A stretch of 64,000 nt of DNA from Planctomycetota bacterium (lineage in GTDB: Bacteria > Planctomycetota > Uabimicrobiia > Uabimicrobiales > Uabimicrobiaceae): NCBI GenBank assembly GCA_029260735.1, contig JAJDCR010000084.1:25179-89178 (forward strand), read 5' to 3'. Below are positions 51,682 to 61,186 of this stretch, one piece after another (within the stretch, counting starts at the first letter, position 1; each line of letters begins with the position of its first letter). A program made the translations under genes and the position numbers. The notes below the pieces were generated by a model. The model was not told the DNA's origin and searched no databases. It worked only from the letters and a program-made list of their open reading frames with translations.

Positions 51682-51877
51682 ACGTAACGGACAACCACGA
51701 GGGTCCTTGCGGACGGCCTTCGTAGTTGTCCCTACATTACATCGTAGAAATCAGATAAACCAAATTGTCCAATACCACCCCTATACAACCTGAAAATTTT
51801 TTACTATCGCGTAATTATCCCTGTAGGGACAACTGCAAGGGCCGCCTGCAAAGGCCCTTGTGGTTGTCCGTTACGCA
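51682..51877. mobile_element. MITE-like element, copy 2 (opposite orientation)
   Basis: About 196 bp, the reverse complement of the element at 35341-35546 with many scattered differences. ACGTAACGGACAACCACGAG at the left and its inverted partner (TGTGGTTGTCCGTTACGC) at the right are the terminal repeats. It occupies the centre of the 480-bp gap 51578-52057. The remainder holds the promoter of the LamG gene at 52058 and no other feature. Confidence 0.8.
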
Positions 51878-52057
51878 TGGAAAGATACATTTCTGGGACT
51901 GCTTTTTGTAAAATCAAATTACAAATCCCTTGTCAATAAAAACAGTTAGTTGTATCATGAATAGACCACTCTTGTGTCTTTTCCAAGCGCATTTCTTTCG
52001 GAATGCTCTAAACTTTGTTTCCAAAAGCTCGACTAAACCTCTACCTGGGAGAAAACT

Positions 52058-52900
52058 ATGTATTCCATATCCAAAACTTCAAGACTTCACAAAATGATCT
52101 TCGTTTCCACTCTTTGTTTACTTTGCCTATCTCCCACTACTTGGGCCGCAAATTTAGCGGCTTTATGGGAATTTGATGGAGACTTTACAGACACAACCGG
52201 TAGCTTTAGCGGTTTTAACCAAGGAAGTGTTACTTTTGTTCAAGGTCAAGTGGGACAAGCCGCATCATTCGATGGGGGCTCCGCTTCTGTTAGTAATCCC
52301 AATGCGGTTGATAATGTAGAATCTTTTAATAGTATTGCTTCCAGCAGTTTCACAAGTGGTCTCTCTGTTATGGGCTGGACCAAGTTTGATAGTGATGGCT
52401 CGGGGGGAACTGTTCTTAGCCATGACAAAAGTACTGGTTGTTGCTCTCAGGTAGGATTTAATTTTTCGATAGATTCCAGCGGTGGCCTTAATCTTTTTAT
52501 GCGAGACACTGCTGATCGCCGTTTATTTGCAAGCTCAACGACAAGCATTAGCGCAGATACTTTTCACCACGTTGCCGTAACCTGGAACGGAAGCACTACT
52601 GGTGGGATTAAAATGTACATTGATGGGCAAGAAGTAGGAACAAGTATTGGTACAATTAACTCCTTTACAGGGCTTAATGGAGGAGCTTTACCTTTTCGTG
52701 TGGGAGCGAGTAGCGGAGACTCTGCCTCTAATTTTGCTGGATTTGATGGAGCGATTGATCATCTTTCCGTTTGGAATGGCGCTCTTACGACTAATGAAGT
52801 GGAAGTTGATTTCAATGACGGATCTGTTCCTGAACCTGCTTCTGCCCTGCTTCTAGTTTGCGCAGTCTTTTTTGCTCTAGGTAGATCGAAAAAGAAGTAG
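52058..52900 (+). CDS. Secreted LamG-domain protein with PEP-CTERM sorting signal
   Basis: 280 residues. Signal peptide (1-30, ending TTWAA), LamG/ConA-like domain (about 32-245, with AALWEFDGDF, FHHVAVTWNG and GAIDHLSVWNGAL), and a typical PEP-CTERM tail (VPEPAS, hydrophobic helix, GRSKKK). An exosortase would cut at or near PEP and attach or release the protein. No exosortase or EpsH gene is in the window. Paralogue of the protein at 33615; both share a CC pair in the middle of the domain. GGGAG precedes the ATG. It converges with the next gene with only 11 bp between stops. Confidence 0.88.
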   Translation: MYSISKTSRLHKMIFVSTLCLLCLSPTTWAANLAALWEFDGDFTDTTGSFSGFNQGSVTFVQGQVGQAASFDGGSASVSNPNAVDNVESFNSIASSSFTSGLSVMGWTKFDSDGSGGTVLSHDKSTGCCSQVGFNFSIDSSGGLNLFMRDTADRRLFASSTTSISADTFHHVAVTWNGSTTGGIKMYIDGQEVGTSIGTINSFTGLNGGALPFRVGASSGDSASNFAGFDGAIDHLSVWNGALTTNEVEVDFNDGSVPEPASALLLVCAVFFALGRSKKK

Positions 52901-52911
52901 TAGATTTGTCC

Positions 52912-54123
52912 CTAAACTTCATAAATAGTTTTATTTTCTTCTAAACATTGGACTAAAAGAGCCACGATGTCTTCGCCTTCCTGAATTTTTTGCACTATTC
53001 TACGAGCAGCTGGATGCTCTAGTCGATGTTTAAGCAGCCTTGTGTATTCGCAGTCATTATTGCCCAGGACAATTTCTGATATTTTTTGAGCGTATTTTGC
53101 TAGGGAGATTTTTTCTCCTGCGATTTGTATTTTAGCGCTGGGGCCAAAGTGGATCGCTTGGTATAGATTGTAGCGTAGTTCTTCTTCACATTGAGGTAAG
53201 TATTTTTCTAAAGAGCTACTTGCCTTGGCAATATGTTCTACTAAAACAGAAAGAGCTATGGTCATCTTTGTGCACTCTTGAGCGTCGATACAGCGTATTT
53301 CTAAATATCCGGGTAACCCGTCCTTGAGGTTAAGTCGCACTACTTGGTTGGAAAAAAGTTTTCTAAAGTCCCATTTGCTTCCACGATGTTGAGCAATCAC
53401 CTCTCCTGGTTTTTTCCCGTTTGGGGTAAAAAACAAAGGATTCTCCTGCGCTAAATAAGCTTCTCCTGCTTGGACTATTTTTTCCAGTTGCTTGTGGTAT
53501 ATCTCCCAGTCACTGAGGGGGTAGGTGCCAGGGAAAAGAAGATGGCCTTGGATTTTTTTCGCCTGCAAGAGCTGCAAGCGTCGATTCCATATAGAAAGAG
53601 ATTGTCCTCTCATAGCAGAGGAGGTAGAAAAACTATAGATGAGCAAAGGAGAAAGGCCAACTAAGTAATTGTATATTTCTAAATTTTGATCGTCTTGCCC
53701 GGGAATACTAACGCTGACTTGATCTGCAGTGGCATATCGAGTAAAAGCATCCCCGGGAAATACTATTTGGAATTCTTGCCAAAAAGAATTGCTTTGAGAG
53801 AGAGCATTCTCCAAAGTAGGATCATCTTGTCCTTGGTAAGTGCCGCTGCCAAAAACGACAATATTAGGGTCTATTTCTTTAAGTGCTGCGATCAGTTTTT
53901 TTTGTTTTTCCAGAAATACACTTTCGGCGACCCGTGCTTCTTTTTCTTCTGCCCCAGGATTTGTACGCAGTTCAAAGACATTGCGCTGGTATTCTAAATC
54001 GCCATCAAGTTCTTTTAGTAAAGTAAGAAAACTGCTACATTGCTGAATATCAAAAGATCTATAACCCCAGCTCTCTCTATAAGCAACCCAATACTCTTTT
54101 TCTATGCCTTTGCGCAAATTCAA
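52912..54123 (-). CDS. GCS2-like carboxylate-amine ligase
   Basis: 403 residues. KGIEKEYWV at the start (ATP/metal motif of the glutamate-cysteine ligase superfamily), LEYQRNVFELRTNPG, and QVSVSIPG match the YbdK/GCS2 group. These enzymes form an amide between a carboxylate amino acid and an amine, such as glutamate and cysteine. It overlaps the upstream NhaC antiporter gene by 4 nt (ATGA), so the two are co-translated. Whether it makes gamma-glutamylcysteine or another dipeptide is unknown; no glutathione synthetase lies near. Confidence 0.75.
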   Translation of the reverse strand: MNLRKGIEKEYWVAYRESWGYRSFDIQQCSSFLTLLKELDGDLEYQRNVFELRTNPGAEEKEARVAESVFLEKQKKLIAALKEIDPNIVVFGSGTYQGQDDPTLENALSQSNSFWQEFQIVFPGDAFTRYATADQVSVSIPGQDDQNLEIYNYLVGLSPLLIYSFSTSSAMRGQSLSIWNRRLQLLQAKKIQGHLLFPGTYPLSDWEIYHKQLEKIVQAGEAYLAQENPLFFTPNGKKPGEVIAQHRGSKWDFRKLFSNQVVRLNLKDGLPGYLEIRCIDAQECTKMTIALSVLVEHIAKASSSLEKYLPQCEEELRYNLYQAIHFGPSAKIQIAGEKISLAKYAQKISEIVLGNNDCEYTRLLKHRLEHPAARRIVQKIQEGEDIVALLVQCLEENKTIYEV

Positions 54124-55523
54124 TCCGCCTTCTCTTCTTTTTTGTCTTCTTTTTTATAAAGGACAAATATACCTAGGTAAGCTAAAGCAATCGATAAGAG
54201 TGGATTGATCCAGTTTAAAAAAGCGTAGGGTAAATAAGAAAGCGTACTTACGCCTAAAGTGCCTGCAAAAAAAGCTCCCGCAGTAGTCCAAGGAATAATT
54301 GCCGTGCTTAAAGTGGCCCCTTCCTCTAAAGAGCGAGAAAGCATACTAGTTCTAAGATTTTCTTTTTCAAAAGCTTGGTGGTATAGACTACCATTGAGAA
54401 TAATAGAAAGATAACCTTCTCCCATCGCCATGTTAGAACCTATAGAAGAGGCAATAGTTACTGCAATTAAGTTGGCGGCTCCTTTTACGACCGAAGTTAT
54501 TTTTTCAACGAGAACTTCTAGAAAACGCATTTTTTCTAGAATGCCCCCTAGGGCAAGAGCGACAACCGCTAGGGAAAAAGTCCACATCATGCTTTGAATA
54601 CCACCTCTATTGAGTAGTTTATCGACTATCTCTAAACCCGTCTGGGATTTATAACCGTAGTTAAGGGCTGTTAGCACTTCTTTGATATTTGATCCTTGGG
54701 TTAGTATGGATATTAGACCGGCGGCAACAACTCCAGCAAACATTGCCGGAAGGGCGGGAACTTTGGATAGACTCAAAACTAACAAGACTATCATAGGAAT
54801 TAGTAGAACCCAGCTAATGGCAAATTCTTTGTCCAAAGTTTCACAGATATTTTGGATTTGCCCAGGATTCAATTTACCATCCGAGTATTGCATACCTATA
54901 ATTGTATAGAGGACTAGGCAAATAAGAAAAGTGGGAACCGTGGTAAGCATCATTGCTTTAATATGATCATAAAGATCTGCCTTAGCAGAAATCGCAGCTA
55001 AGTTGGTTGTGTCGGAAATCGGAGACATTTTATCACCAAAGCTAGCTCCCGAGATAATAACACCCGCAATGATGGGAAGAGGAATTCCCATGCCGCCGCC
55101 AATACTGATTAAGGCAATGCCAATAGTCCCCGCTGTTCCCCAAGAAGTACCTGTAGCGAGGGACATTAAGGCACAGAGAATGAGACTTAGGGGTAAGAAA
55201 TAACGGGGGTTGAGCCATTCCAATCCATAATAAACAAGAGCGGGCACAGTTCCACACTCGATCCACGATCCAATAATCATACCGATCATAATGAAAATAA
55301 ACATCGCAGACATAGCCCTAGAAACACCATCTACCATTGCCGATTGGATTTGTTCCCACTTGTAGCCTATTATTTTGCTGATACTAGCTGTGACAACCAG
55401 AGATAAAACCAATAAGGGGTGTAAGTCCACTTCCAGAACAAAAACACCTGTGATAATGATGATAAAGGTGCTTAAAAAAACACCTAGAGATATAGAAAAA
55501 GAAGGCTTTGTTTGTGTAGGCAT
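54120..55523 (-). CDS. NhaC-family sodium/proton antiporter
   Basis: 467 residues, about 12 hydrophobic segments. SLATGTSWGTAGTIG and ISGASFGDKMSPISDTTNLAA are core NhaC signatures. It exchanges sodium (or a lactate/malate-type substrate in related members) for protons at the inner membrane. The stop overlaps the GCS2-like gene start. It is read from its own region of 76 bp after the GNAT gene. Confidence 0.9.
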   Translation of the reverse strand: MPTQTKPSFSISLGVFLSTFIIIITGVFVLEVDLHPLLVLSLVVTASISKIIGYKWEQIQSAMVDGVSRAMSAMFIFIMIGMIIGSWIECGTVPALVYYGLEWLNPRYFLPLSLILCALMSLATGTSWGTAGTIGIALISIGGGMGIPLPIIAGVIISGASFGDKMSPISDTTNLAAISAKADLYDHIKAMMLTTVPTFLICLVLYTIIGMQYSDGKLNPGQIQNICETLDKEFAISWVLLIPMIVLLVLSLSKVPALPAMFAGVVAAGLISILTQGSNIKEVLTALNYGYKSQTGLEIVDKLLNRGGIQSMMWTFSLAVVALALGGILEKMRFLEVLVEKITSVVKGAANLIAVTIASSIGSNMAMGEGYLSIILNGSLYHQAFEKENLRTSMLSRSLEEGATLSTAIIPWTTAGAFFAGTLGVSTLSYLPYAFLNWINPLLSIALAYLGIFVLYKKEDKKEEKAD

Positions 55524-55599
55524 AAACGTTCTCGATTTGGTGGTATATTCAAAAAAATTACGAGGACACCTTAGTCAAACCTCGTCGTATTGGGAAAAT

Positions 55600-56208
55600 C
55601 TATGTCGTAGAGGTAGGAGGGCGTTCCATAAACCAAATATTTAAATCCTTATTCACTCTATACTCCTTGACTACCTCAAAGCTATGCTTTTTGTAAAATT
55701 TTAGATTAATTTCCTTAGAGGTATTTAAGTAGGCGGGAATATTTTCTTGATCACAAAAATTCAGCATGGGCTCTAGAATTTTTGAGCCCATGCCTTTTCC
55801 TTGCGAACTAGGAGAAACCGCTAATGTTGATAGATAGTACCTATCACTTGGAATGTTTCTCCTGAGTAAGTATTTTAAGCGGAGGATATTTTTTTGGATC
55901 GTCGTTTTTTCAACGGATTTTAGCATATCCCTTAAATGCGTTTGGGATCTCCAAGTGCTTTTTTGTTTTTGTAAGGGAGGCACCCAGCAAGCAACCGCTT
56001 TTTTGTCTTCTGTCGTAAAAACTTGAGAGTGGAACATCGATTTCAGAAAGATATTTCGAAAAGATAGAAAGAAAGCTTCTCTCTTTTTTCTATCTCCTCT
56101 GCAGAGAAAATTCATCTCCGGGTCGTCCCAGAAAGCTTCGATCATAACTTCTACCAACTGGGACAAATCGCTCATCTCTGCTTTAATAATTTCTGACATT
56201 TCTGACAT
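55600..56208 (-). CDS. GNAT N-acetyltransferase
   Basis: 202 residues. AFWDDPEMNFLC near the start, STLAVSPSSQGKGMGSKILEPML (acetyl-CoA loop) near residue 130, and EINLKFYKKHSFEVV at the end mark the GNAT fold. The start is ambiguous (MSEMSE, with two ATGs 9 nt apart). It lies 8 nt after the TPR lipoprotein stop and probably shares its transcript. Substrate unknown. Confidence 0.8.
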   Translation of the reverse strand: MSEMSEIIKAEMSDLSQLVEVMIEAFWDDPEMNFLCRGDRKKREAFFLSFRNIFLKSMFHSQVFTTEDKKAVACWVPPLQKQKSTWRSQTHLRDMLKSVEKTTIQKNILRLKYLLRRNIPSDRYYLSTLAVSPSSQGKGMGSKILEPMLNFCDQENIPAYLNTSKEINLKFYKKHSFEVVKEYRVNKDLNIWFMERPPTSTT

Positions 56209-56216
56209 TACTTTGA

Positions 56217-57491
56217 CTAATTGCCTTTATTCTCCAAGTTTTTCATTTTTGTCATAAAGTCCTCTACTCGGTATGCCCCTAGTCCCTTTCTTGCTATCTC
56301 AATATGTTCGTTCGCTTTTTCCATGTTCTTTTGGGCTAGGTAGCAACGGGCGAGACGATAGTTATAGTCGTAAAACTTAGGAGAAGGAGAGGGAATTTTT
56401 GTCAGCAGGCTTTCATAGATAGGAATTAGATTAGGGTGTAGCTCTGCTTTGTTTTTATCTATATTGTAAACACGAGAGAAGTAAACAATGTCAAGCTGGA
56501 TAAGACTATCGGAACTTTGCTCAATTAATTTTTCTTGGTCTTTTGTTTCTTGGAGCTTTCCTAGTTGAACTAATTTTTCTTTGTTTTGCGAAAGAATATC
56601 CAACTGTTTGTAGGTATACTCCGTCAGCTTTTCGTGAATATCTTCGTAGATAGCAACGATTTCGTCGTCTTTAATCAAAGACCAGACCTTGACAAAAGAC
56701 TTTTCTTTAGCAAAAAATTTTGCAACTTGAGAGTCTGCTTCTTTCAGTAAATCGATGCTTTGTTGAAACTTTCTTTCCTCAGAATAACTCTCGCTCAAAG
56801 CAACCAGAGAGCGAACGTGCTTTTTGCTAGTAGAGCTTCTGACTTCGATAATCTCTTTCAAGAGCCCATCAGCAGGCATTTCGTCATTTTTTTTATAGCT
56901 CTGGTTCATATCTTTGAGAATATCTTGAGCATCCCGTAAGTTGGCTTCAATTTGAGGGTACTCGGTAACATTAGAATCAGGAGCGTCATAGATCAAATAG
57001 GCCTTAGCCTGATCAAGATAAACCCCAATTTGCTTTCGGTAGTCATCTTCCAAAAGCTGAGAAATATTTTCCAAACTTCCACTACCACTAATTAAGTAAT
57101 TTTCTTTTTCTTTTTTGTGGTTGTAAATGCTTTCTTCTACTTCCAATTCACGAATTTGGTAAATTCCCTTTAAAATGATATAGGAAGCATGGTGCCGGGG
57201 CTCAAGAGACAAAGCGTTTTCATAACATGCAATCGCTTGATCAAGTTCTCCTTTTTGCCCATAAGCTTGTCCTTTGAAGTAATGAACCTGGGCCTCGTTA
57301 GGTTTTTTGGCAAGATAAGAGTCGGCCGAAGCAAGAGCCTTGTCCGATTCACTATAACGAATATAATAACGAATTTCCTCTAGTGGCTCAAGAGAAGTGG
57401 GCTCAATTTTGACTTCTTGCTCCATACTCATGAAGCAACCTGTGCAAATCAAAACCAAAGAGCAGATAAGAAAGGGACTAATGGATTTCAA
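56217..57491 (-). CDS. TPR-repeat lipoprotein
   Basis: 424 residues. A lipobox (LICTGC, Cys at about 19) after a short hydrophobic stretch marks a lipoprotein. Two to three TPR repeats at about 45-115 (YFKGQAYGQKGELDQAIACYENALSLEP) are followed by a long helical region with Lys/Glu-rich coils and a further TPR-like end. The start is TTG (57489-57491), with AGGAGA 8 nt upstream; it overlaps the end of the amidohydrolase gene by 14 nt. Likely an outer- or inner-membrane scaffold; role unknown. Confidence 0.8.
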   Translation of the reverse strand: MKSISPFLICSLVLICTGCFMSMEQEVKIEPTSLEPLEEIRYYIRYSESDKALASADSYLAKKPNEAQVHYFKGQAYGQKGELDQAIACYENALSLEPRHHASYIILKGIYQIRELEVEESIYNHKKEKENYLISGSGSLENISQLLEDDYRKQIGVYLDQAKAYLIYDAPDSNVTEYPQIEANLRDAQDILKDMNQSYKKNDEMPADGLLKEIIEVRSSTSKKHVRSLVALSESYSEERKFQQSIDLLKEADSQVAKFFAKEKSFVKVWSLIKDDEIVAIYEDIHEKLTEYTYKQLDILSQNKEKLVQLGKLQETKDQEKLIEQSSDSLIQLDIVYFSRVYNIDKNKAELHPNLIPIYESLLTKIPSPSPKFYDYNYRLARCYLAQKNMEKANEHIEIARKGLGAYRVEDFMTKMKNLENKGN

Positions 57492-58494
57492 AAAAAATCT
57501 CCTTTTTTAGATTGAGAAATTCAAGCGCAGTGCCGCTCAACATTCTTTCCTTTTTCTCTTTATCGATAGACATATTTTCAATAAGTTGTCCAGGGTTATG
57601 CTCTCCTAAAGGAAAAGGATAGTCTGACCCCAGAGCGATTCGATCAGCTCCTACTAATTCTGTTAGATAGAGCAAGGTACTCGCATCATGAACAAGGGAG
57701 TCGAGGTAAAATTTCCCTAAATATTCTCGAGGATTTATGGAGTTGTCAACAGCGCATAAATCAGGGCGAACGTTAAACCCATGTTCAATGCGTCCGATGG
57801 TCATAGGAAATGATCCCCCTCCGTGGGCAAAAGCTACTCTCAATTGAGGCAAACGTTCAAAAACGCCACCAAAAATCAAAGAACAAATGGCAAGAGAAGT
57901 TTCTGCAGGCATTCCTACTAACCAAGGAAGCCAATATTTGGGCATTTTTTCTTTTCCCATCATATCCCAAGGATGGACAAAAATAGCAGCTCCTAGTTCC
58001 TCAGCCGCTTGAAAAAAAGGGAAAAGCTCAGGAGCGTCTAAGTTCCAGTCGTTGACATGGCTACCAATCTGCACTCCAGAAAGTCCTATTTCTAGGCAGC
58101 GTTCTAACTCACGAATCGCTAAATCAGGCGATTGCAAAGGAACAGTGCCTAAGCCGCAAAACCTTTTTGGATAATCTTTTACAATACCGGCAATATGATC
58201 GTTTAAAAAACGAGACAAATCTAGTGCATCCATGGGCTTGGCCCAGTAACTAAACATAACAGGCACAGTAGAAAGGACTTGCACTTGCACCTTGTCTTTG
58301 TCACACTCTTTCATTCTTTGCTGAGGGTCCCAGCAATTATTTTGGACTTCACGAAAAAATTTGTCATCCATCATCATACGAGCGCAACAGGGCTTGTGAT
58401 GCTCTAAGTGGATAAAACCACCATAGCCATACTTTTCCTTTAAATTTGGCCAGTTTTCCGGTAATATATGCGTGTGTATATCTATTTTTAACAT
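57478..58494 (-). CDS. 2-amino-3-carboxymuconate-6-semialdehyde decarboxylase (ACMSD)
   Basis: 338 residues from ATG 58494, with the zinc motif DIHTHILPENWP at the start. YGYGGF, the STVPVMFSYWAKP block, HPWDMMGKEKMPKYWLPWLVGMPAET and GSDYPFPLGEHNPG are near-identical to animal and bacterial ACMSD as I remember them. This enzyme removes CO2 from 2-amino-3-carboxymuconate semialdehyde, diverting the kynurenine pathway from quinolinate/NAD towards 2-aminomuconate. A longer frame to 58521 is unnecessary. Divergent from kynureninase across 50 bp. Confidence 0.92.
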   Translation of the reverse strand: MLKIDIHTHILPENWPNLKEKYGYGGFIHLEHHKPCCARMMMDDKFFREVQNNCWDPQQRMKECDKDKVQVQVLSTVPVMFSYWAKPMDALDLSRFLNDHIAGIVKDYPKRFCGLGTVPLQSPDLAIRELERCLEIGLSGVQIGSHVNDWNLDAPELFPFFQAAEELGAAIFVHPWDMMGKEKMPKYWLPWLVGMPAETSLAICSLIFGGVFERLPQLRVAFAHGGGSFPMTIGRIEHGFNVRPDLCAVDNSINPREYLGKFYLDSLVHDASTLLYLTELVGADRIALGSDYPFPLGEHNPGQLIENMSIDKEKKERMLSGTALEFLNLKKEIFFEIH

Positions 58495-58544
58495 AATCGC
58501 ATAGTATAGATGATCAAACAAGAAATTTCAAGAAGCTGTATTTT
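58495..58544. promoter_or_regulatory. 50-bp divergent promoter between ACMSD and kynureninase genes
   Basis: The gap between the two start codons is only 50 bp and very AT-rich (ATAATCGCATAGTATAGATG). It must hold both start-proximal signals, so the two promoters probably overlap. No Shine-Dalgarno is obvious on the plus side; TAGTAT is a -10-like sequence. Confidence 0.4.
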
Positions 58545-59831
58545 ATGAAAACAATTACCTTTGCCCATGATTTAGCCTTTGCCCAAAGAATGGATGAAGA
58601 AGATCCTCTTCGGGAATATCGAGAAAAATTTTATCTTCCTAAAAATAAGGAAGGAAAGAATCTGATTTACCTTTGTGGGAATTCTTTAGGGCTACAGCCT
58701 AAAAAAGTGTCCGAACATATTGAACAAGAACTAGAAGACTGGAAAAACTGGGGAGTAGAAGGCCATTTTCGAGGAAAAAATCCTTGGGTTTCCTACCATG
58801 AGATCCTGACAAAAGCAAGTGCTCAATTGGTAGGAGCAAAGCCCGAAGAAGTGGTTATCATGAACTCCTTAACTGTTAATCTTCACTTGATGATGATTTC
58901 CTTCTATCGCCCGACTCCCACTCGGCATAAAATTGTTATGGAGGCAAGCGCCTTTCCTTCGGATCGTTATGCAATTTGCTCCCAAATTGAAATGCACGGC
59001 TATAGCCCTGAGAAATCTCTAATTGAATTGCAGCCTGATATAGAAGGAGCTATCATCTCCTCTTCTCAAATCTCCGAAGTTATTGAACGAGAAGGAGATT
59101 CCATTGCTCTTATTTTATTAGGAGGAGTGAATTACTATAGCGGACAGGCCTTTGATATGGAAAAAATTACTTCTTGGGGACAAGCGCGTGGGTGTTCTGT
59201 GGGCTTTGATTTAGCTCACGCTGCCGGTAACTTAGAGCTAGATTTACATCGCTGGGGAGTAGACTTTGCCGTCTGGTGCACATACAAATACCTTAATGCT
59301 GGCCCTGGTGCTGTTGCCGGATGTTTTGTCCACGAAAAACACGCCCAGCGTAAAGATCTTCCTCGCCTAGCTGGCTGGTGGGGACACGATAAAGAAACAC
59401 GCTTTCTCATGCCCGATGAATTTTCTCCCATAGCAGGAGCAGAAGGTTGGCAATTGAGTAATGCTCCTATTTTTTCGATGGCATCGCTCAAAGCTTCTTT
59501 GGATATTTTCTGCGAAGTGGGGATGAAAAAATTAGCCCAAAAGAGAACTCTCTTAACGAACTACCTAGAATTTCTTTTACAACAAAATTTGAGTAAAAAA
59601 GTCTCTATTATCACCCCCTCATCTCCTTCTGAACGCGGTGCCCAGCTTTCTCTTCGAGTTCATTCTCACGACAAAAAAATCCACGAAAAGCTGACAAACC
59701 AAGGAGTTATCTGTGATTGGCGTGAGCCTGACGTAATTCGAATAGCCCCAGTTCCTCTTTACAATAGCTTTGAAGATGTGTGGGAGTTTGCGGATATTTT
59801 GAAAGCTATTTTAGGAGCATCTGAGTGTTAG
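58545..59831 (+). CDS. kynU: Kynureninase
   Basis: 428 residues. YLCGNSLGLQP near residue 44, SLTVNLHLMM near 107, FDLAHAAGN near 225 and the PLP lysine in WCTYKYLNAGPGA near residue 248 are typical. It is a PLP enzyme cleaving kynurenine or 3-hydroxykynurenine to anthranilate or 3-hydroxyanthranilate plus alanine. It overlaps the start of the monooxygenase gene by 7 nt. With kmo and ACMSD nearby, 3-hydroxykynurenine is the likely substrate. The length agrees with the family. Confidence 0.94.
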   Translation: MKTITFAHDLAFAQRMDEEDPLREYREKFYLPKNKEGKNLIYLCGNSLGLQPKKVSEHIEQELEDWKNWGVEGHFRGKNPWVSYHEILTKASAQLVGAKPEEVVIMNSLTVNLHLMMISFYRPTPTRHKIVMEASAFPSDRYAICSQIEMHGYSPEKSLIELQPDIEGAIISSSQISEVIEREGDSIALILLGGVNYYSGQAFDMEKITSWGQARGCSVGFDLAHAAGNLELDLHRWGVDFAVWCTYKYLNAGPGAVAGCFVHEKHAQRKDLPRLAGWWGHDKETRFLMPDEFSPIAGAEGWQLSNAPIFSMASLKASLDIFCEVGMKKLAQKRTLLTNYLEFLLQQNLSKKVSIITPSSPSERGAQLSLRVHSHDKKIHEKLTNQGVICDWREPDVIRIAPVPLYNSFEDVWEFADILKAILGASEC

Positions 59832-61186
59832 AAAATAAGAAAAAAGAAGAAGATGTTGTTATTGTAGGCTCTGGCTTAGCGGGGTCTCTTTTAGGAATTT
59901 ACCTAGCTCAAAAAGGACTATCCCCCCAAATTTACGAATTTCGCGAAGATATGCGTAAAGCCTCTATAGGAGCAGGTCGCTCCATTAACTTGGCCTTGTC
60001 TACTCGAGGAATGAGTGCTCTTGCCGAAGTAGGAATACTCGATAAGATCATGGACATTGCTATTCCGATGAAAGGTCGTATGCTCCACGATGTACAAGGA
60101 GATTTAACTTTTCAAGCGTATGGACGGAAAGAAAACGAAGTTATCTACTCGGTTTCCCGAGCAGCTCTTAACATAGAGCTTATGAACTTAGCTGAAAAAG
60201 AAACATCTTCTCTAATACACTTTGAGCACAAGTGTGAGAAAGTGGACTTTGCCGAGCGAAAAATTGATTTTCTTTCTCCCACAGGAAAAAAATCTGTGCC
60301 TTATGATCGTCTCATTGCGACAGACGGAGCCTACTCATCGGTGCGTTTATCCTTACGTAAATCAAGTTCTCTGAGCTATGAACAAAGTTATTTAGAGCAT
60401 GGTTATAAAGAACTTACCATCCCCCCAACAGAAGAAGGAGGCTTTAGACTCGAAAAAAATGTCCTTCATATTTGGCCTCGTGGCGGTTACATGATGATCG
60501 CTCTACCCAACTTAGACGGAAGTTTTACCTGCACTCTTTTCCTTCCCTATGAAGGTGAAAACGGGTTTGAAAGTCTCGATACCCCTGATAAAGTGGAAAA
60601 ATTCTTTCAAAAAAACTTTCCCGACGCCCTTCCTTTAATTCCCAATCTTTTGAGAGATTTTTTCCAAAACCCTGTTGGTTCCTTGGTCACCGTGAGATGC
60701 GATCCTTTCTCCTATCAGGGGGAAGCTCTCTTACTGGGAGATGCCGCTCATGCGATTGTTCCTTTCTTTGGACAAGGGATGAACTGCGCTTTTGAAGATT
60801 GCTCTGTTTTAGCACAGTGTTGGGAAAAGTACGGAAAGTGGCCAGAAGTATTCTCTGCTTACGATCAACTTCGCAAAGAAAATACCGATGCTATCGCAGA
60901 CATGGCTATCGACAACTTTATCGAAATGCGCGACCACGTTCGCGATCCAAAGTTTCTTCTTCAAAAAAAGGTCTCTCTTCTTCTGGAAGAAAAATTTCCT
61001 GAACATTTTATTCCTAAATATTCCTTAGTCACCTTTCACCAAGTTCCTTATATAAAAGCGCAAAGAGAAGGAATAAAACAAAAGAAAATTCTCGACCAGC
61101 TTTGTGCAAACATTACCGAAGCAAAGGACGTAAACTACGAGAAAGCTTTTCAACTCATCCAAGATAATCTAGGAGAAAAACTGTGA
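59825..61186 (+). CDS. kmo: Kynurenine 3-monooxygenase
   Basis: 453 residues. GTG start at 59825 inside the kynU end. FAD-binding VIVGSGLAGSLLG, then GAGRSINLALSTRGM, and GDAAHAIVPFFGQGMNCAFEDC define the KMO family; eukaryotic KMO is a membrane enzyme, while this one ends without a clear C-terminal helix. It hydroxylates L-kynurenine with NADPH and O2. Overlaps the next ORF by 4 nt. Together with kynU it produces 3-hydroxyanthranilate, but no 3-hydroxyanthranilate dioxygenase, TDO or formamidase is in this window. Confidence 0.93.
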   Translation: MLENKKKEEDVVIVGSGLAGSLLGIYLAQKGLSPQIYEFREDMRKASIGAGRSINLALSTRGMSALAEVGILDKIMDIAIPMKGRMLHDVQGDLTFQAYGRKENEVIYSVSRAALNIELMNLAEKETSSLIHFEHKCEKVDFAERKIDFLSPTGKKSVPYDRLIATDGAYSSVRLSLRKSSSLSYEQSYLEHGYKELTIPPTEEGGFRLEKNVLHIWPRGGYMMIALPNLDGSFTCTLFLPYEGENGFESLDTPDKVEKFFQKNFPDALPLIPNLLRDFFQNPVGSLVTVRCDPFSYQGEALLLGDAAHAIVPFFGQGMNCAFEDCSVLAQCWEKYGKWPEVFSAYDQLRKENTDAIADMAIDNFIEMRDHVRDPKFLLQKKVSLLLEEKFPEHFIPKYSLVTFHQVPYIKAQREGIKQKKILDQLCANITEAKDVNYEKAFQLIQDNLGEKL

